Shown: positions 49,181 through 58,446, counted from the first letter of the stretch. The stretch is DNA of 64,000 nucleotides from Pseudomonas jinjuensis (GCF_900103845.1 NZ_FNIJ01000001.1:429659-493658), one strand, 5' to 3'. The notes: generated by a model not told the origin, from the letters alone. A program made the numbers and translations.

Positions 49181-49205
49181 TCCCGGAGATTTCGATTCCG
49201 GGAGG
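49181..49205 (+). promoter_or_regulatory. Hairpin covering the deaminase ribosome binding site
   Basis: TCCCGG (49181-49186) can pair with CCGGGA (49198-49203), with an 11-base loop. The right arm includes part of the GGGAGG ribosome site for the ATG at 49210. It could modulate translation, but the stem is only 6 bp. Confidence 0.35.
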
Positions 49206-49209
49206 TTCC

Positions 49210-49665
49210 ATGCAGCACGAAGCCTTCATGCGCGAGGCGGTCGCCCTGGCGCGCACCAATGTCGAGTTCGGCGGCCGGCCGTTCGGCGCGGTGCTGGTCC
49301 GCGACGGCCAGGTCATCGCCCGCGCGGCCAACACCATCCACCTCGACAACGATCCCACCGGCCACGCCGAACTGCAGGCGATCCGCCTGGCCAGCCAGGT
49401 GCTCGGCAGTCCGCGCCTGGACGGTTGCGTGATCTACGCCAGCGGCCATCCGTGCCCGATGTGCCTCGCCGCGATGCACCTGTGCGGGGTGAGCGCGGCG
49501 TACTTCGCCTATTCCAACGAGGATGGCGAGGCGTTCGGCCTGTCGACCGCATCGATCTACCGCGAGATGGCGCGGCCGCCGCTGCAGCAGTCGCTGCCGT
49601 TGCGCCCGCTGCGGCCGGCGGGCGAGGAGGGGCTGTACGCACTCTGGCAGGCGCGCAAGGCATGA
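49210..49665 (+). CDS. Nucleoside/nucleobase deaminase (CDA fold)
   Basis: A 151-residue zinc deaminase of the cytidine deaminase superfamily. Motifs are HAELQAIR (zinc His plus proton-shuttling Glu) and GHPCPMCLAAMHLCG (zinc Cys pair). It is closer to guanine and tRNA-adenosine deaminase-like proteins than to CMP deaminase. The start overlaps the end of a small hairpin. Its stop overlaps the ATG of the MFS gene (ATGA), so a deaminase-transporter operon is clear. Being next to xdh genes suggests a purine or related heterocycle; substrate unknown. Confidence 0.85.
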   Translation: MQHEAFMREAVALARTNVEFGGRPFGAVLVRDGQVIARAANTIHLDNDPTGHAELQAIRLASQVLGSPRLDGCVIYASGHPCPMCLAAMHLCGVSAAYFAYSNEDGEAFGLSTASIYREMARPPLQQSLPLRPLRPAGEEGLYALWQARKA

Positions 49666-50864
49666 GCCGCGCGGTTTCCCTGCAGGCCGAGCGGGCGCGG
49701 GTCGGCTGGCTAGGGCTGGTGGTGATCGTCTGCCTGGGCATCAACCTGCGGCCGATCCTCACCTCCATCGGCCCGCTGCTGGCGGAAATCCGCGAGGCCA
49801 CCGGGCTCGGCTTCCAGGGCGCGTCGCTGCTCACCGTGCTGCCGGTGCTGTGCATGGGCTTCTTCGCGCTTGCGCTGCCATGGATCGGTCCGCGCCTCGG
49901 CGAAGCGCGCGGCATGACCTGCGGCCTGCTGGCCATCGCCGCCGCCTGCCTGTGGCGCCTGCTGCTGGACAGCGGCATGGCGCTGATCGCCAGCGCGGTG
50001 CTGGCTGGGATCGGCGTGGCGATCATCCAGGCGCTGGTGCCGGGGGTGATCAAGCGCTGGTTCCCCAGCCGCGTGCCGAGCGCGATGGGGCTGTATTCCG
50101 CCTCGCTGATGGCCGGCGGCGGTACCGCCGCGGTGCTGGCGCCGGTGGTGGCGACCCGCCTCGGCCACTGGCAGGCCGGGCTCGGCGTGTGGGCCGTGCT
50201 GGCGCTGCTCGGCCTGCTGTTCTGGGGCCTGGCGCGACCGCGGGAAGCCGTGACCCATGAACCGGCGCGCAAGGTCGAGCACTACTTCGGCAGCCGCCGG
50301 GCGTGGTTGCTGGCGATCTACTTCGGAATGATCAACGGCGGCTACACCAGCATGGTCGCCTGGCTGCCGGTGTACTACCGCCAGCTCGGCTGGAGCGCCG
50401 AGGCCAGTGGGCAACTGGTCGGGCTGATGACCATCTTCCAGGTGCTGGCCGCGCTGAGCATCCCGCTGCTGATCCGCGGCTCGCTGGACCGCCGCGGCTG
50501 GCTGGCGCTGTGCCTGCTGATCCAGCTCGCCGGCTTCTGCGGCCTGCTGCTGGCGCCGCTGCACCTGCCCGGCCTCTGGGTGGCACTGATCGGCTACGGC
50601 CTCGGCTCCTGCTTCGCCCTCAGCCTGACCCTGACCCTCGACCACCTGCCCGACCCCGGCGCGGCCGGGCGGCTGGCGGCGTTCGTGCAGGGGATCGGCT
50701 TCATCATCACCGGGATCATTCCCTATGTGACCGGCTGGCTGCGCGACTCGACCGGAAGCTTCCAGATGTCCTGGGCGCTGCTGGCGGTGCTGGTGGTGGC
50801 GATGCTGGCGGTGACGGCGAGGTTCGCGCCGAAGGGGTATGCGCGGGCGATGGGGCGGGATTGA
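49662..50864 (+). CDS. MFS transporter, CynX/NimT family
   Basis: A 400-residue major facilitator with about 12 helices. GINLRPILTSIGPLLAEI near the N-terminus is the hallmark of the CynX/NimT subfamily (cyanate and 2-nitroimidazole transporters). It starts within the stop of the deaminase gene by a 4-base overlap. Context suggests export or import of the deaminase's substrate or product. Confidence 0.85.
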   Translation: MSRAVSLQAERARVGWLGLVVIVCLGINLRPILTSIGPLLAEIREATGLGFQGASLLTVLPVLCMGFFALALPWIGPRLGEARGMTCGLLAIAAACLWRLLLDSGMALIASAVLAGIGVAIIQALVPGVIKRWFPSRVPSAMGLYSASLMAGGGTAAVLAPVVATRLGHWQAGLGVWAVLALLGLLFWGLARPREAVTHEPARKVEHYFGSRRAWLLAIYFGMINGGYTSMVAWLPVYYRQLGWSAEASGQLVGLMTIFQVLAALSIPLLIRGSLDRRGWLALCLLIQLAGFCGLLLAPLHLPGLWVALIGYGLGSCFALSLTLTLDHLPDPGAAGRLAAFVQGIGFIITGIIPYVTGWLRDSTGSFQMSWALLAVLVVAMLAVTARFAPKGYARAMGRD

Positions 50865-50917
50865 TCGCTCCTACAAAAGACCATAGGCCGCGCCTGTGAT
50901 GCGCCATCGTTCTGACT

Positions 50918-50975
50918 GTAGGAGCGGGCCATGCCCGCGACCGGTCATGCCATCGCGGGCATGGCCCGCTCCTAC
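50918..50975. repeat. REP inverted pair (REPIN)
   Basis: Forward REP core 50918-50940 and complementary copy 50953-50975. It lies between the convergent MFS and oprN genes. Confidence 0.9.
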
Positions 50976-51005
50976 AGGGTTCGCATCCCGTGGATCTTCA
51001 ATCGC

Positions 51006-51045
51006 AAAAAAAGCCCCACGTCCAGGAGCATCGGAACGTGGGGCT
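51006..51045 (-). terminator. Intrinsic terminator of mexEF-oprN
   Basis: AGCCCCACGT (51012-51021) pairs with ACGTGGGGCT (51036-51045). On the minus strand the stem is followed by seven T (51006-51012), so it is a strong terminator 38 bases after the oprN stop. Confidence 0.93.
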
Positions 51046-51083
51046 TGAAGCGGTCGTGATCGACCGTGGAGAGGTAAAGCGGT

Positions 51084-52475
51084 TCAGGCGTTCGGTTGCC
51101 AGCCTCCGCCGAGTGCCTTGTAGATCGCCACGATGCCGCGATAGACATCCACTTCCGCCAACGCCTGCGCATCTTCCGCTGCGAGCTGTTCGCGTTCGGC
51201 GTCGAGCAGGTCGAGGAAGTCCACGGTGCCTTCGCGGTACTGGATGCCGGCCTGCTGGGCGGCGGCGCGGCTGGCTTCGGATTGGCGGATCAGCGAGAGC
51301 AGGCGCTGCTGGCGTTTGCCGTAGTCGCTGAAGGCGTTCGACGATTCCTCCAGCGCCAGCAATACCTGCTGCTCATAGCTCGCCAGCGCGCCATCGGCGT
51401 CGGCTTTCGCGGCACGCAGGCGGGCACGGACGCTGCCGAGGTCGAAGGCGGCCCAGGTGATGCTCGGCGCCACGGCCCAGGCGTTGGCGGCCGAGGAGCC
51501 GATCTGCGAGCCGCGGCCGGCGGTGAAGCCGAGGAAACCGCCGAGGCTCACCCGCGGGAACAGGTCCGCGGTCGCCACGCCGACGTCGGCGGTGGCGGAG
51601 GCCAGGCGGCGTTCGGCGGCGGCGATGTCCGGGCGGCGGCGCAGCAGTTGGCCGGGGTCGCCGATGGGCAGGGCCTTGGCGATAGCGGGCAGCTTCTTCG
51701 GCGACAGGTCGACGCTGAGCTGGTCCGGACGCTGGCCGAGCAGGGTGGCGATGCGGTTCTGCTGGCGCACTTCCTCGGCCTGCAACTGCGGCACGCTGGC
51801 TTCGGTGGCGGCCAGGCGCGCTTCGGAGCGCTGCACGTCGAGTTCGTTGCCGATGCCGGCGTCGCGGCGCTGGATGGTCAGGTCGCGGGATTCGCGCTGG
51901 TTCTCCAGGTTGCTGCGGGCGATGCGTTCGCGCAGCTGGGCGCCACGCAACTGCCCATAGGCGTCGGCCAGTTCGGCGATCAGGCTGACCTGCAGCTGCT
52001 GCAGGTCGGCCAGCGCCGCCTCGCTCTGCGCGTCGCTGGACTCCAGGGCGCGCTGCACGCGGCCGAACAGGTCGACTTCCCAGATCATGTCCAGGCCGAG
52101 GTCATAGCGTTCCTGATTCACGCGGCTTTCGGTCTGCCCGGGAATCTGGCCCTTGCCGATCTCCGCCGAGGCGCGGCTGGTGACCGTTGGGAAGCGGTCG
52201 TTGGCCACGTCATCGCGGATCGCCCGCGAGGCGCGCACCCGGGCGAAGGCCACGCGCAGGTCGCGGTTTTCCCGCAGCGCCTGCTGTACCAGTTGCTCCA
52301 GCACCGGGTCGTCGAACTGTCGCCACCAGGCGTCCTCGTAGCGCGCCTTGTCGTAGGTGGCGCCGGCGGTGTCGATGCGCGCCGGCGCTTCCTCCGGTTT
52401 CCGGTAGTCCGGGCCCACCGCGCAGGCGCTGAGGGCCAGGGCCAGGAGGGCGGGGGCGAAGTGTTTCAGGCTCAT
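51084..52475 (-). CDS. oprN: Outer membrane efflux channel OprN
   Basis: A 463-residue TolC-family outer membrane factor. It has a lipoprotein signal with lipobox ALSAC (lipidated C18) followed by VGPDYRKPE. Two repeated coiled-coil/beta halves are present, with DLFPRVSLGGFLGF and LLDAEREQLAAED as typical segments. It is the exit duct of MexEF. The start overlaps the mexF stop by 4 bases (ATGA). Confidence 0.93.
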   Translation of the reverse strand: MSLKHFAPALLALALSACAVGPDYRKPEEAPARIDTAGATYDKARYEDAWWRQFDDPVLEQLVQQALRENRDLRVAFARVRASRAIRDDVANDRFPTVTSRASAEIGKGQIPGQTESRVNQERYDLGLDMIWEVDLFGRVQRALESSDAQSEAALADLQQLQVSLIAELADAYGQLRGAQLRERIARSNLENQRESRDLTIQRRDAGIGNELDVQRSEARLAATEASVPQLQAEEVRQQNRIATLLGQRPDQLSVDLSPKKLPAIAKALPIGDPGQLLRRRPDIAAAERRLASATADVGVATADLFPRVSLGGFLGFTAGRGSQIGSSAANAWAVAPSITWAAFDLGSVRARLRAAKADADGALASYEQQVLLALEESSNAFSDYGKRQQRLLSLIRQSEASRAAAQQAGIQYREGTVDFLDLLDAEREQLAAEDAQALAEVDVYRGIVAIYKALGGGWQPNA

Positions 52476-55400
52476 GCGTGGGCCTCCGGCGACGAGTGCG
52501 CGATGCGACGTTGGGCTTTCTTCTCCGCGCGGGCGTCCATCACCCGGCGGATCAGCAGGTAGAACACCGGGGTCAGCAGCAGGCCGAAGAAGGTCACGCC
52601 GAGCATCCCGGAGAACACCGCGACACCCATGGCGTGGCGCATTTCCGCGCCGGCGCCGGACGACAGCACCAGCGGCACTACGCCCATGATGAAGGCGATG
52701 GAGGTCATCAGGATCGGCCGCAGGCGCAGGCGGCAGGCTTCCAGCACCGCGCTCAGGCGGTCCATGCCTTCCTGCTGCTTGTCCTTGGCGAACTCGACGA
52801 TGAGGATCGCGTTCTTGCACGCCAGGCCGACCAGCACGATCAGGCCGATCTGGGTGAAGATGTTGTTGTCGCCGCCGGAGATGATCACCCCGGCGATGGC
52901 CGACAGCAGCGTCATCGGCACGATCAGGATCACCGCCAGCGGCAGCCCCCAGCTTTCGTACAGCGCGGCCAGCACGAGGAAGGCGAGCAGCACGCAGAGC
53001 GGGAAGACGAACACCGCGGTGTTGCCGGCGAGGATCTGCTGGTAGGTCAGGTCGGTCCATTCGTAGGTCATGCCGTTGGGCAGTTCCTGCTTCAGCAGCC
53101 GCTCGATCGCCGCCTCGGCCTGGCCGGAGCTGTAGCCCGGCGCGGCGGCGCCGTTGATCTCGGCGGTGATGAAGCCGTTGTAGTGCATCACCCGGTCCGG
53201 GCCGGAGGTGTCGCTGATCCTGATGAAGGTCGCCAGCGGGACCATCTCGCCGAGGTTGTTGCGCACCTTCAGCTGGCCGATCTGCTCGGGCTCCAGGCGG
53301 AACTGCTGCTCCGCCTGCACGTTGACCTGGTAGGTGCGGCCGAAACGGTTGAAGTCGTTGGCGTACAGCGAGCCGAGGTAGACCTGCAGGGTGTCGAAGA
53401 TGTCGCTGATCGCCACGCCGTGGGTCTTGGCCTTCTCGCGGTCGATGGCGGCGTCCACCTGCGGCACGTTCACCTGGTAGCTGGTGAATACCGACATGGG
53501 GTCCAGCTCGGGCAGCGCGCGGGCCTTGTCGAGGATGTTCTGGGTCTGGGCGTAGAGCTCCTCGTAGCCCAGGTTGCCGCGATCCTCCAGCTGCAGGCGG
53601 AAGCCGCCGATGGTCCCCAGCCCCTGTACCGGCGGCGGCGGGAAGATCGCGATATAGGCGTCCTGGATGTCGGCGAACTGCTGGTTCAGCTCGGCGGCGA
53701 TCTCGCCGGCGGACATGCCCGGCCCCTTGCGCTGGTCGAAGTCCTTCAGCGGGGTGAAGACGATGCCGCTGTTCGGGCTGTTGGTGAAACCGTTGATCGA
53801 CAGGCCGGGGAAGGCCACGGTGTGCTCGATGCCCGGATGCTTGCCGGCGATGTCGGACATGCGCTTGATCACCGCCTCGGTGCGGTCGAGAGTCGCCGCG
53901 TCGGGTAGCTGGGCGAAGGCCACCAGGTACTGCTTGTCCTGCTGCGGCACGAAGCCGGTCGGCGTGCTGGAGAAGCCGAGATACGTCAGACCGATCAGCC
54001 CGCCGTAGATCAGCACGGCGATGCTGCTGCCGCGCAGGACACGGGTGACGGTGCCGACGTAGCCGTGGCTGGCGCGGTCGAAGAAGCGGTTGAACGGACG
54101 GAACAGCCAACTGCCCAGCAGCGTGTCGAGCAGCACCGAGAAGCGGTCCTTCGGCTCGTGGTGACCCTTGAGCAGCACGGCGGCCAGCGCCGGCGACAGG
54201 GTCAGCGAGTTGATCGCCGAGATCACCGTGGAGATGGCGATGGTCAGCGCGAACTGCCGGTAGAACTGCCCGGTGAGGCCGGAGATGAAGGCGGTCGGCA
54301 CGAACACGGCGCACAGCACCAGCGCGGTGGCGATGATCGGCCCGGTCACTTCCTTCATGGCGCGGCGGGTCGCCTCGACCGGCGTCAGGCCGAGGCCGAT
54401 GTTCCGTTCGACGTTCTCCACCACCACGATGGCGTCGTCCACCACGATGCCGATGGCCAGCACCAGGCCGAACAGCGACAGCGCGTTGAGCGAGAAGCCG
54501 AACAGGTGCATCACCGCGAAGGTGCCGATCAGCGACACCGGCACCGCGGCCAGCGGGATGATCGAGGCGCGCCAGGTCTGCAGGAACAACACGACCACCA
54601 GCACCACCAGCACCAGGGCTTCGAACAGGGTGTGCACCACCGCCTCGATGGAGCCGCGAACGAAGATGGTCGGGTCATAGACGATGGAGTAGTCGACGCC
54701 CTGCGGGAAGTCCTTCTTCAGCTCGGCCATCTTCTCGCGCACCAGGTTGGAGATGGCGATGGCGTTGGAACCGGGCCGCTGGAAGATCGGGATGGCGACC
54801 GCCGGCTGGTTGTCCAGCAGCGAGCGCAGGGCGTACTGGCTGGAGCCGAGTTCGACGCGGGCGATGTCCTTCAGGCGGGTGATCTCGCCGTCCGGGCCGC
54901 TGCGGATGATGATGTTCTCGAACTCTTCCTCGTTGACCAGGCGACCCTGGGTGTTGATCGAAAGCTGGAAGCTGGTGGCGTTCGGCGAGGGCGGCGCACC
55001 GAGGGCGCCGGCGGCGACCTGGCGGTTCTGCTCGCGGATCGCCGCGACCACGTCGCTGGCGGTCAGGTTGCGCGAGGCGACCTTGTTCGGGTCCAGCCAC
55101 ACGCGCAGGGAGTAGTCGCCCATGCCGAACAGCTGCACGTCGCCCACACCGTCCAGCCGCGCCAGCTCATCCTTGATGTTGAGGATGGCGTAGTTGGACA
55201 GGTAGAGCATGTCGTAGCGGTTATCCGGCGAGGTCAGGTGCACGACCATGGTCAGGTCGGGCGAGGCCTTGTCGACGGTGATGCCGATGCGGGTGACTTC
55301 CTCCGGCAGCTTGGGCTGGGTGCGGGTCACGCGGTTCTGCACCTGCACCTGGGCGTCGTCCAGGTCGGTGCCGAGGGCGAAGGTGATGGTCAGGGTCATC

Positions 55401-55666
55401 TTGCCGTCGGCGGTGGACTGCGAGGACATGTAGAGCATGTTCTCGACGCCGGTGATGGCCTGTTCCAGCGGCGCGGCGACGGTCTCGCCGATCACCTTGG
55501 GGTTGGCGCCGGGGAAGTTGGCGCGCACCACCACTGTGGGCGGCACCACTTCCGGGTATTCGCTGATCGGCAGCTGGAACAGCGAGATGGCCCCGCCGAT
55601 CAGGATGATCAGCGAGAGCACGGCGGCGAAGATCGGCCGCTGGATGAAGAATTGCGAGAAGTTCAT
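52472..55666 (-). CDS. mexF: RND efflux transporter MexF
   Basis: A 1064-residue inner membrane RND pump of the HAE1 class. It starts MNFSQFFIQRPIFAAVLSL and follows P. aeruginosa MexF closely. The proton-relay aspartates are in the VVDDAIVVVENVERN segment of helix 4, and a matching repeat half follows after about residue 530. It exports chloramphenicol, fluoroquinolones, trimethoprim and quinolone signal precursors in P. aeruginosa; that spectrum is family knowledge. It lies between mexE and oprN. Confidence 0.96.
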   Translation of the reverse strand: MNFSQFFIQRPIFAAVLSLIILIGGAISLFQLPISEYPEVVPPTVVVRANFPGANPKVIGETVAAPLEQAITGVENMLYMSSQSTADGKMTLTITFALGTDLDDAQVQVQNRVTRTQPKLPEEVTRIGITVDKASPDLTMVVHLTSPDNRYDMLYLSNYAILNIKDELARLDGVGDVQLFGMGDYSLRVWLDPNKVASRNLTASDVVAAIREQNRQVAAGALGAPPSPNATSFQLSINTQGRLVNEEEFENIIIRSGPDGEITRLKDIARVELGSSQYALRSLLDNQPAVAIPIFQRPGSNAIAISNLVREKMAELKKDFPQGVDYSIVYDPTIFVRGSIEAVVHTLFEALVLVVLVVVLFLQTWRASIIPLAAVPVSLIGTFAVMHLFGFSLNALSLFGLVLAIGIVVDDAIVVVENVERNIGLGLTPVEATRRAMKEVTGPIIATALVLCAVFVPTAFISGLTGQFYRQFALTIAISTVISAINSLTLSPALAAVLLKGHHEPKDRFSVLLDTLLGSWLFRPFNRFFDRASHGYVGTVTRVLRGSSIAVLIYGGLIGLTYLGFSSTPTGFVPQQDKQYLVAFAQLPDAATLDRTEAVIKRMSDIAGKHPGIEHTVAFPGLSINGFTNSPNSGIVFTPLKDFDQRKGPGMSAGEIAAELNQQFADIQDAYIAIFPPPPVQGLGTIGGFRLQLEDRGNLGYEELYAQTQNILDKARALPELDPMSVFTSYQVNVPQVDAAIDREKAKTHGVAISDIFDTLQVYLGSLYANDFNRFGRTYQVNVQAEQQFRLEPEQIGQLKVRNNLGEMVPLATFIRISDTSGPDRVMHYNGFITAEINGAAAPGYSSGQAEAAIERLLKQELPNGMTYEWTDLTYQQILAGNTAVFVFPLCVLLAFLVLAALYESWGLPLAVILIVPMTLLSAIAGVIISGGDNNIFTQIGLIVLVGLACKNAILIVEFAKDKQQEGMDRLSAVLEACRLRLRPILMTSIAFIMGVVPLVLSSGAGAEMRHAMGVAVFSGMLGVTFFGLLLTPVFYLLIRRVMDARAEKKAQRRIAHSSPEAHA

Positions 55667-55756
55667 CGTCGGTTCCTCGGGCAAGACCCCGGGCAAAGGG
55701 GTACCCATGACCCCGCCGGGACGGGGCCTGTCTGGTACTGCTGGGCGGTGTTGGGG

Positions 55757-56992
55757 TCAGCCGCGCGGGCTGCTGCGAGGGTTCTTGTCGGCGACTTTCG
55801 GCGGGTCGATCGCGTTGTCCACCAACTGCCGCTGGCGGGCGAGGGTGGCGAGGGTTTCCGGGCTGGCCATGGGCACGCCCTGGGCCTCCACCTGGGCGCC
55901 GGGACGGACGCGCTGCAGGCCGTTGACCACGATGCGGTCGCCCTTGGCGAGGCCGGTGCGGACGATGCGCAGGCCCTCAAGTTTCGGACCCAGCTCGATG
56001 CTGCGGTAGGCGACCTTGCTGTCGGCGTCGACCACCAGCACGAACTTCTTGCCGAGGTCGGTGCCCACGGCTTCGTCCTTGATCAGCGCGGCCGGGTAGG
56101 TGCCGCTGCCGACCAGCTTGATGCGCGCATAGAGGCCGGGGGTGAACTGGCCGCCGGTGTTGTCGAACACGGCGCGGCCGCGGATGGTGCCGGTCTTCGG
56201 GTTGACCTGGTTGTCGAGGAAGTCCAGCCGGCCCTGATGGGGGAAGCCGTCCTCGCCGGTCAGGCCGAGGTACACCGGGCTGTTGCCGCGCGCATCCGGG
56301 CCGCCGTGGCGGGCGAGGTCCATGTACTTCAGGTAGACGCGCTCGTCGGCGTCGAAGTAGGCGTAGACCTTGTCGGTGGAAACCAGGGTGGTGAGCAGCG
56401 TCTCGCCGCTGTTGACCAGGTTGCCGGCGGTGACTTCGGCGCGGCTGACGCGGCCGTCGATGGGCGCGGTGACCTGGGTGAAGCTGAGGTTGAGGCGGGC
56501 GTTGTCCAGTTCGGCCTGGGTCGCCGCGACCATGGCGCGCGCCTCGGCGGCGGCGCTGGTGCGGGCGTCGGCCAGTTCGGCGGAGATCGCATTGGTGGCG
56601 CGCAGGCGCTCGCCGCGGGCGGCTTCGTTGCTGGTGCGCGACTGGTTGGCGCGGGCCTGGGCGAGCTGGGCTTCCAGGCGCTTGACCTCGGCCTGGAAGG
56701 GGCGCGGGTCGATCTGGAACAGCAGGTCGCCTTTCTTCACCAGTGCGCCTTCGCGGAAGGTGACCTTGTCGATGTAGCCGGACACGCGCGGGCGCAGTTC
56801 CACCGACTCCGGCGCTTCGAGGCGCCCAGTGAACTCGTCCCATTCATTGATGGGTTGCTCGATGACCTCAGCCACGCTGACCTTCGGCGCCGGGGCCGAC
56901 TGCGCGGCTTCCTCGGCCCTGCCGCAGGCCGACAACACCAGCACGGCCGCGAGGGCCAGGGGGATACGCAAGGGTTTGACTGAACGCTCCAT
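55757..56992 (-). CDS. mexE: RND efflux periplasmic adaptor MexE
   Basis: A 411-residue membrane fusion protein. It has a lipoprotein signal peptide with LSAC (C23), a lipoyl-like barrel flanking a coiled-coil hairpin (about 95-165: LFQIDPRPFQAEVKRLEAQLAQA), and the conserved VTAPIDGRVSRAEVTAGNLVN. It bridges MexF and OprN. First gene of mexEF-oprN, with a LysR-type palindrome about 90 bases upstream. A 90-base gap separates it from mexF. Confidence 0.95.
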   Translation of the reverse strand: MERSVKPLRIPLALAAVLVLSACGRAEEAAQSAPAPKVSVAEVIEQPINEWDEFTGRLEAPESVELRPRVSGYIDKVTFREGALVKKGDLLFQIDPRPFQAEVKRLEAQLAQARANQSRTSNEAARGERLRATNAISAELADARTSAAAEARAMVAATQAELDNARLNLSFTQVTAPIDGRVSRAEVTAGNLVNSGETLLTTLVSTDKVYAYFDADERVYLKYMDLARHGGPDARGNSPVYLGLTGEDGFPHQGRLDFLDNQVNPKTGTIRGRAVFDNTGGQFTPGLYARIKLVGSGTYPAALIKDEAVGTDLGKKFVLVVDADSKVAYRSIELGPKLEGLRIVRTGLAKGDRIVVNGLQRVRPGAQVEAQGVPMASPETLATLARQRQLVDNAIDPPKVADKNPRSSPRG

Positions 56993-57078
56993 GAGGAAGA
57001 CTCCGCCAGTTTCTGTTTTTAATGGGCGGAGTCTGCGTGCGGTCGTCCGGATGGACTAATCGAACGGGCAGATTTTGA

Positions 57079-57097
57079 TTATCACGCAGGGTGATAA
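57079..57097 (-). promoter_or_regulatory. Candidate MexT operator upstream of mexE
   Basis: TTATCAC-GCAGG-GTGATAA is a perfect inverted repeat with 7-bp arms and contains a T-N11-A LysR core. It lies 87-105 bases upstream of the mexE start. It partly fits the MexT box as I recall it (ATCA-N5-GTCGAT-N4-ACYAT). Confidence 0.6.
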
Positions 57098-57152
57098 ATG
57101 CCTTTGCGCCATGCGCATCAATGATGGTTTGCGGAGTGTGTGATGCGCCTGG

Positions 57153-57387
57153 TCGCGGGCATGGCCCGCTCCTACGGCGATCCATGGTATCGGCCGAACC
57201 CCATCGTCTGGGGAAACCCCGGATCGCGAGCAAGCTCGCTCCTACAAAAGCATGCAGCCTGCTGAATGAGGTATTCGTGGTGCGCCATGGCCGCTCTTCG
57301 TAGGAGCCAGCTTGCTGGCGATCCGTAGTTTCGATTGGCACCCCATCATCAGGGGAAACACCGGATCGCGAGCAAGCTCGCTCCTAC
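57153..57387. repeat. Cluster of four REP elements
   Basis: Copies lie at 57153-57175 (standard), 57224-57245 (variant with GCGAGCAAGCTCGC), 57300-57324 (variant with GCCAGCTTGCTGGC) and 57363-57387 (variant). The second and fourth are embedded in 47-base segments repeated with a 142-base offset. Confidence 0.85.
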
Positions 57388-57409
57388 ATAAAGCGCGTGC
57401 AGCTCGCGT

Positions 57410-58324
57410 TCAGAGGCTGTCCGGATCGCCGACGAACATGCTGATCCGCGAGCGCAGCCAGCGTTCGGCCGGGTCGTTGTCCTGGGCGCCGCGCCAGACC
57501 ATGGAGAGCTCGGCCGGGCGGGTGGGGAAGGGCGGGTCGTCGGCGCGCAGGCCGCCGGCGGCGGTGAGGGCGAGGGCGACGTATTCGGGGACGGTGGCGA
57601 TGATGTCGGTGCCGGCGAGCAGGGCGGCGAGGCCGTTGAACTGCGGCACGGCGAGCACCACCTGGCGCTTGCGCTCCATCTCGGCGAGGGTCTGGTCGAC
57701 CATGCCGTCGAGGTCGCCGGCGTAGGACACCAGCGCGTGGGGCCGCGCGCAGTAGTCGTCGAGGCTGAGGGCGCCGGGAATCGAGTCGGCGCGCAGGACC
57801 TTCCAGATGCTGCGGCGCAGGGTCTTGCGCTTGGCGTTGGCCGGCAGTTCGTCGGTGTAGCTGACGCCCACGGAAATCTCCCCGGAGGCCAGCAGATTGG
57901 GCATCAGCAGGTAGTTGGCGCGGCGCACCACCAGCACGATGCCTGGCGCCTCGGAACGCAGGCGGCGCAGCAGTGGCGGCAGCAGGCCGAACTCGACATC
58001 GTCGGACAGGCCAATGCGGAACACCGCCTTGCTGGTGGCCGGGTCGAAGTCGGCGGCGCGGCTGAAGGCGGTGGAAATCGAGTCCAGCGCCGGCGACAGG
58101 TGGCCGAAGATTTCCTGGGCCCGTGCGGTGGGCTCCATGCTGCGCCCGGTGCGCACGAACAGCGGGTCGTCGAACAGGTTGCGCAGGCGCGCCAGGGCAG
58201 CGCTGATGGCCGGCTGGCCGAGGAACAGCTTTTCCGCCGCGCGCGTCACGCTGCGCTCGTGCATCAGCGTTTCGAACACGATCAGCAGGTTGAGATCAAC
58301 CTTGCGCAGGTCATTGCGATTCAT
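57410..58324 (-). CDS. mexT: LysR-type regulator MexT
   Basis: A 304-residue LysR-type activator with the MexT sequence MNRNDLRKVDLNLLIVFETL, an HTH in RSVTRAAEKLFLGQPAISAALARL, and the conserved C-terminus RGAQDNDPAERWLRSRISMF. Full-length and in frame, so no inactivating change of the kind seen in some P. aeruginosa strains is visible. It activates mexEF-oprN, which lies downstream on the same strand, and mexS, which is divergent. Confidence 0.95.
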   Translation of the reverse strand: MNRNDLRKVDLNLLIVFETLMHERSVTRAAEKLFLGQPAISAALARLRNLFDDPLFVRTGRSMEPTARAQEIFGHLSPALDSISTAFSRAADFDPATSKAVFRIGLSDDVEFGLLPPLLRRLRSEAPGIVLVVRRANYLLMPNLLASGEISVGVSYTDELPANAKRKTLRRSIWKVLRADSIPGALSLDDYCARPHALVSYAGDLDGMVDQTLAEMERKRQVVLAVPQFNGLAALLAGTDIIATVPEYVALALTAAGGLRADDPPFPTRPAELSMVWRGAQDNDPAERWLRSRISMFVGDPDSL

Positions 58325-58446
58325 GGTGCCTCCCCGGCAATGGGGGAAAAGTGAAGCGTGGGGGAGGGAACGTCAAGGGTTGTGGGAATGGTTACCGTCA
58401 TTTGTAGGCAATTGGTGTGTCGCTTCGGGGAAAATGCGCAACCCGA

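Larger units (their letters stand above)
56993..57409. other. Intergenic region mexE-mexT
   Basis: These 417 bases carry the mexE promoter region with the palindrome at 57079-57097, then about 235 bases made mainly of REP elements and a partial tandem duplication (57199-57245 and 57341-57387). No gene is supported. Confidence 0.6.

Noticed and set aside
32974..57387. CRISPR-like array from the repeated GTAGGAGCGGGC sequence
   Set aside because: Copies are scattered singly or as inverted pairs at gene ends without regular spacers or cas genes; they are REP elements.
57410..58324. Possible inactive mexT allele, as in some P. aeruginosa strains
   Set aside because: The gene is full-length (304 residues), in frame and with an intact HTH, so nothing suggests inactivation.
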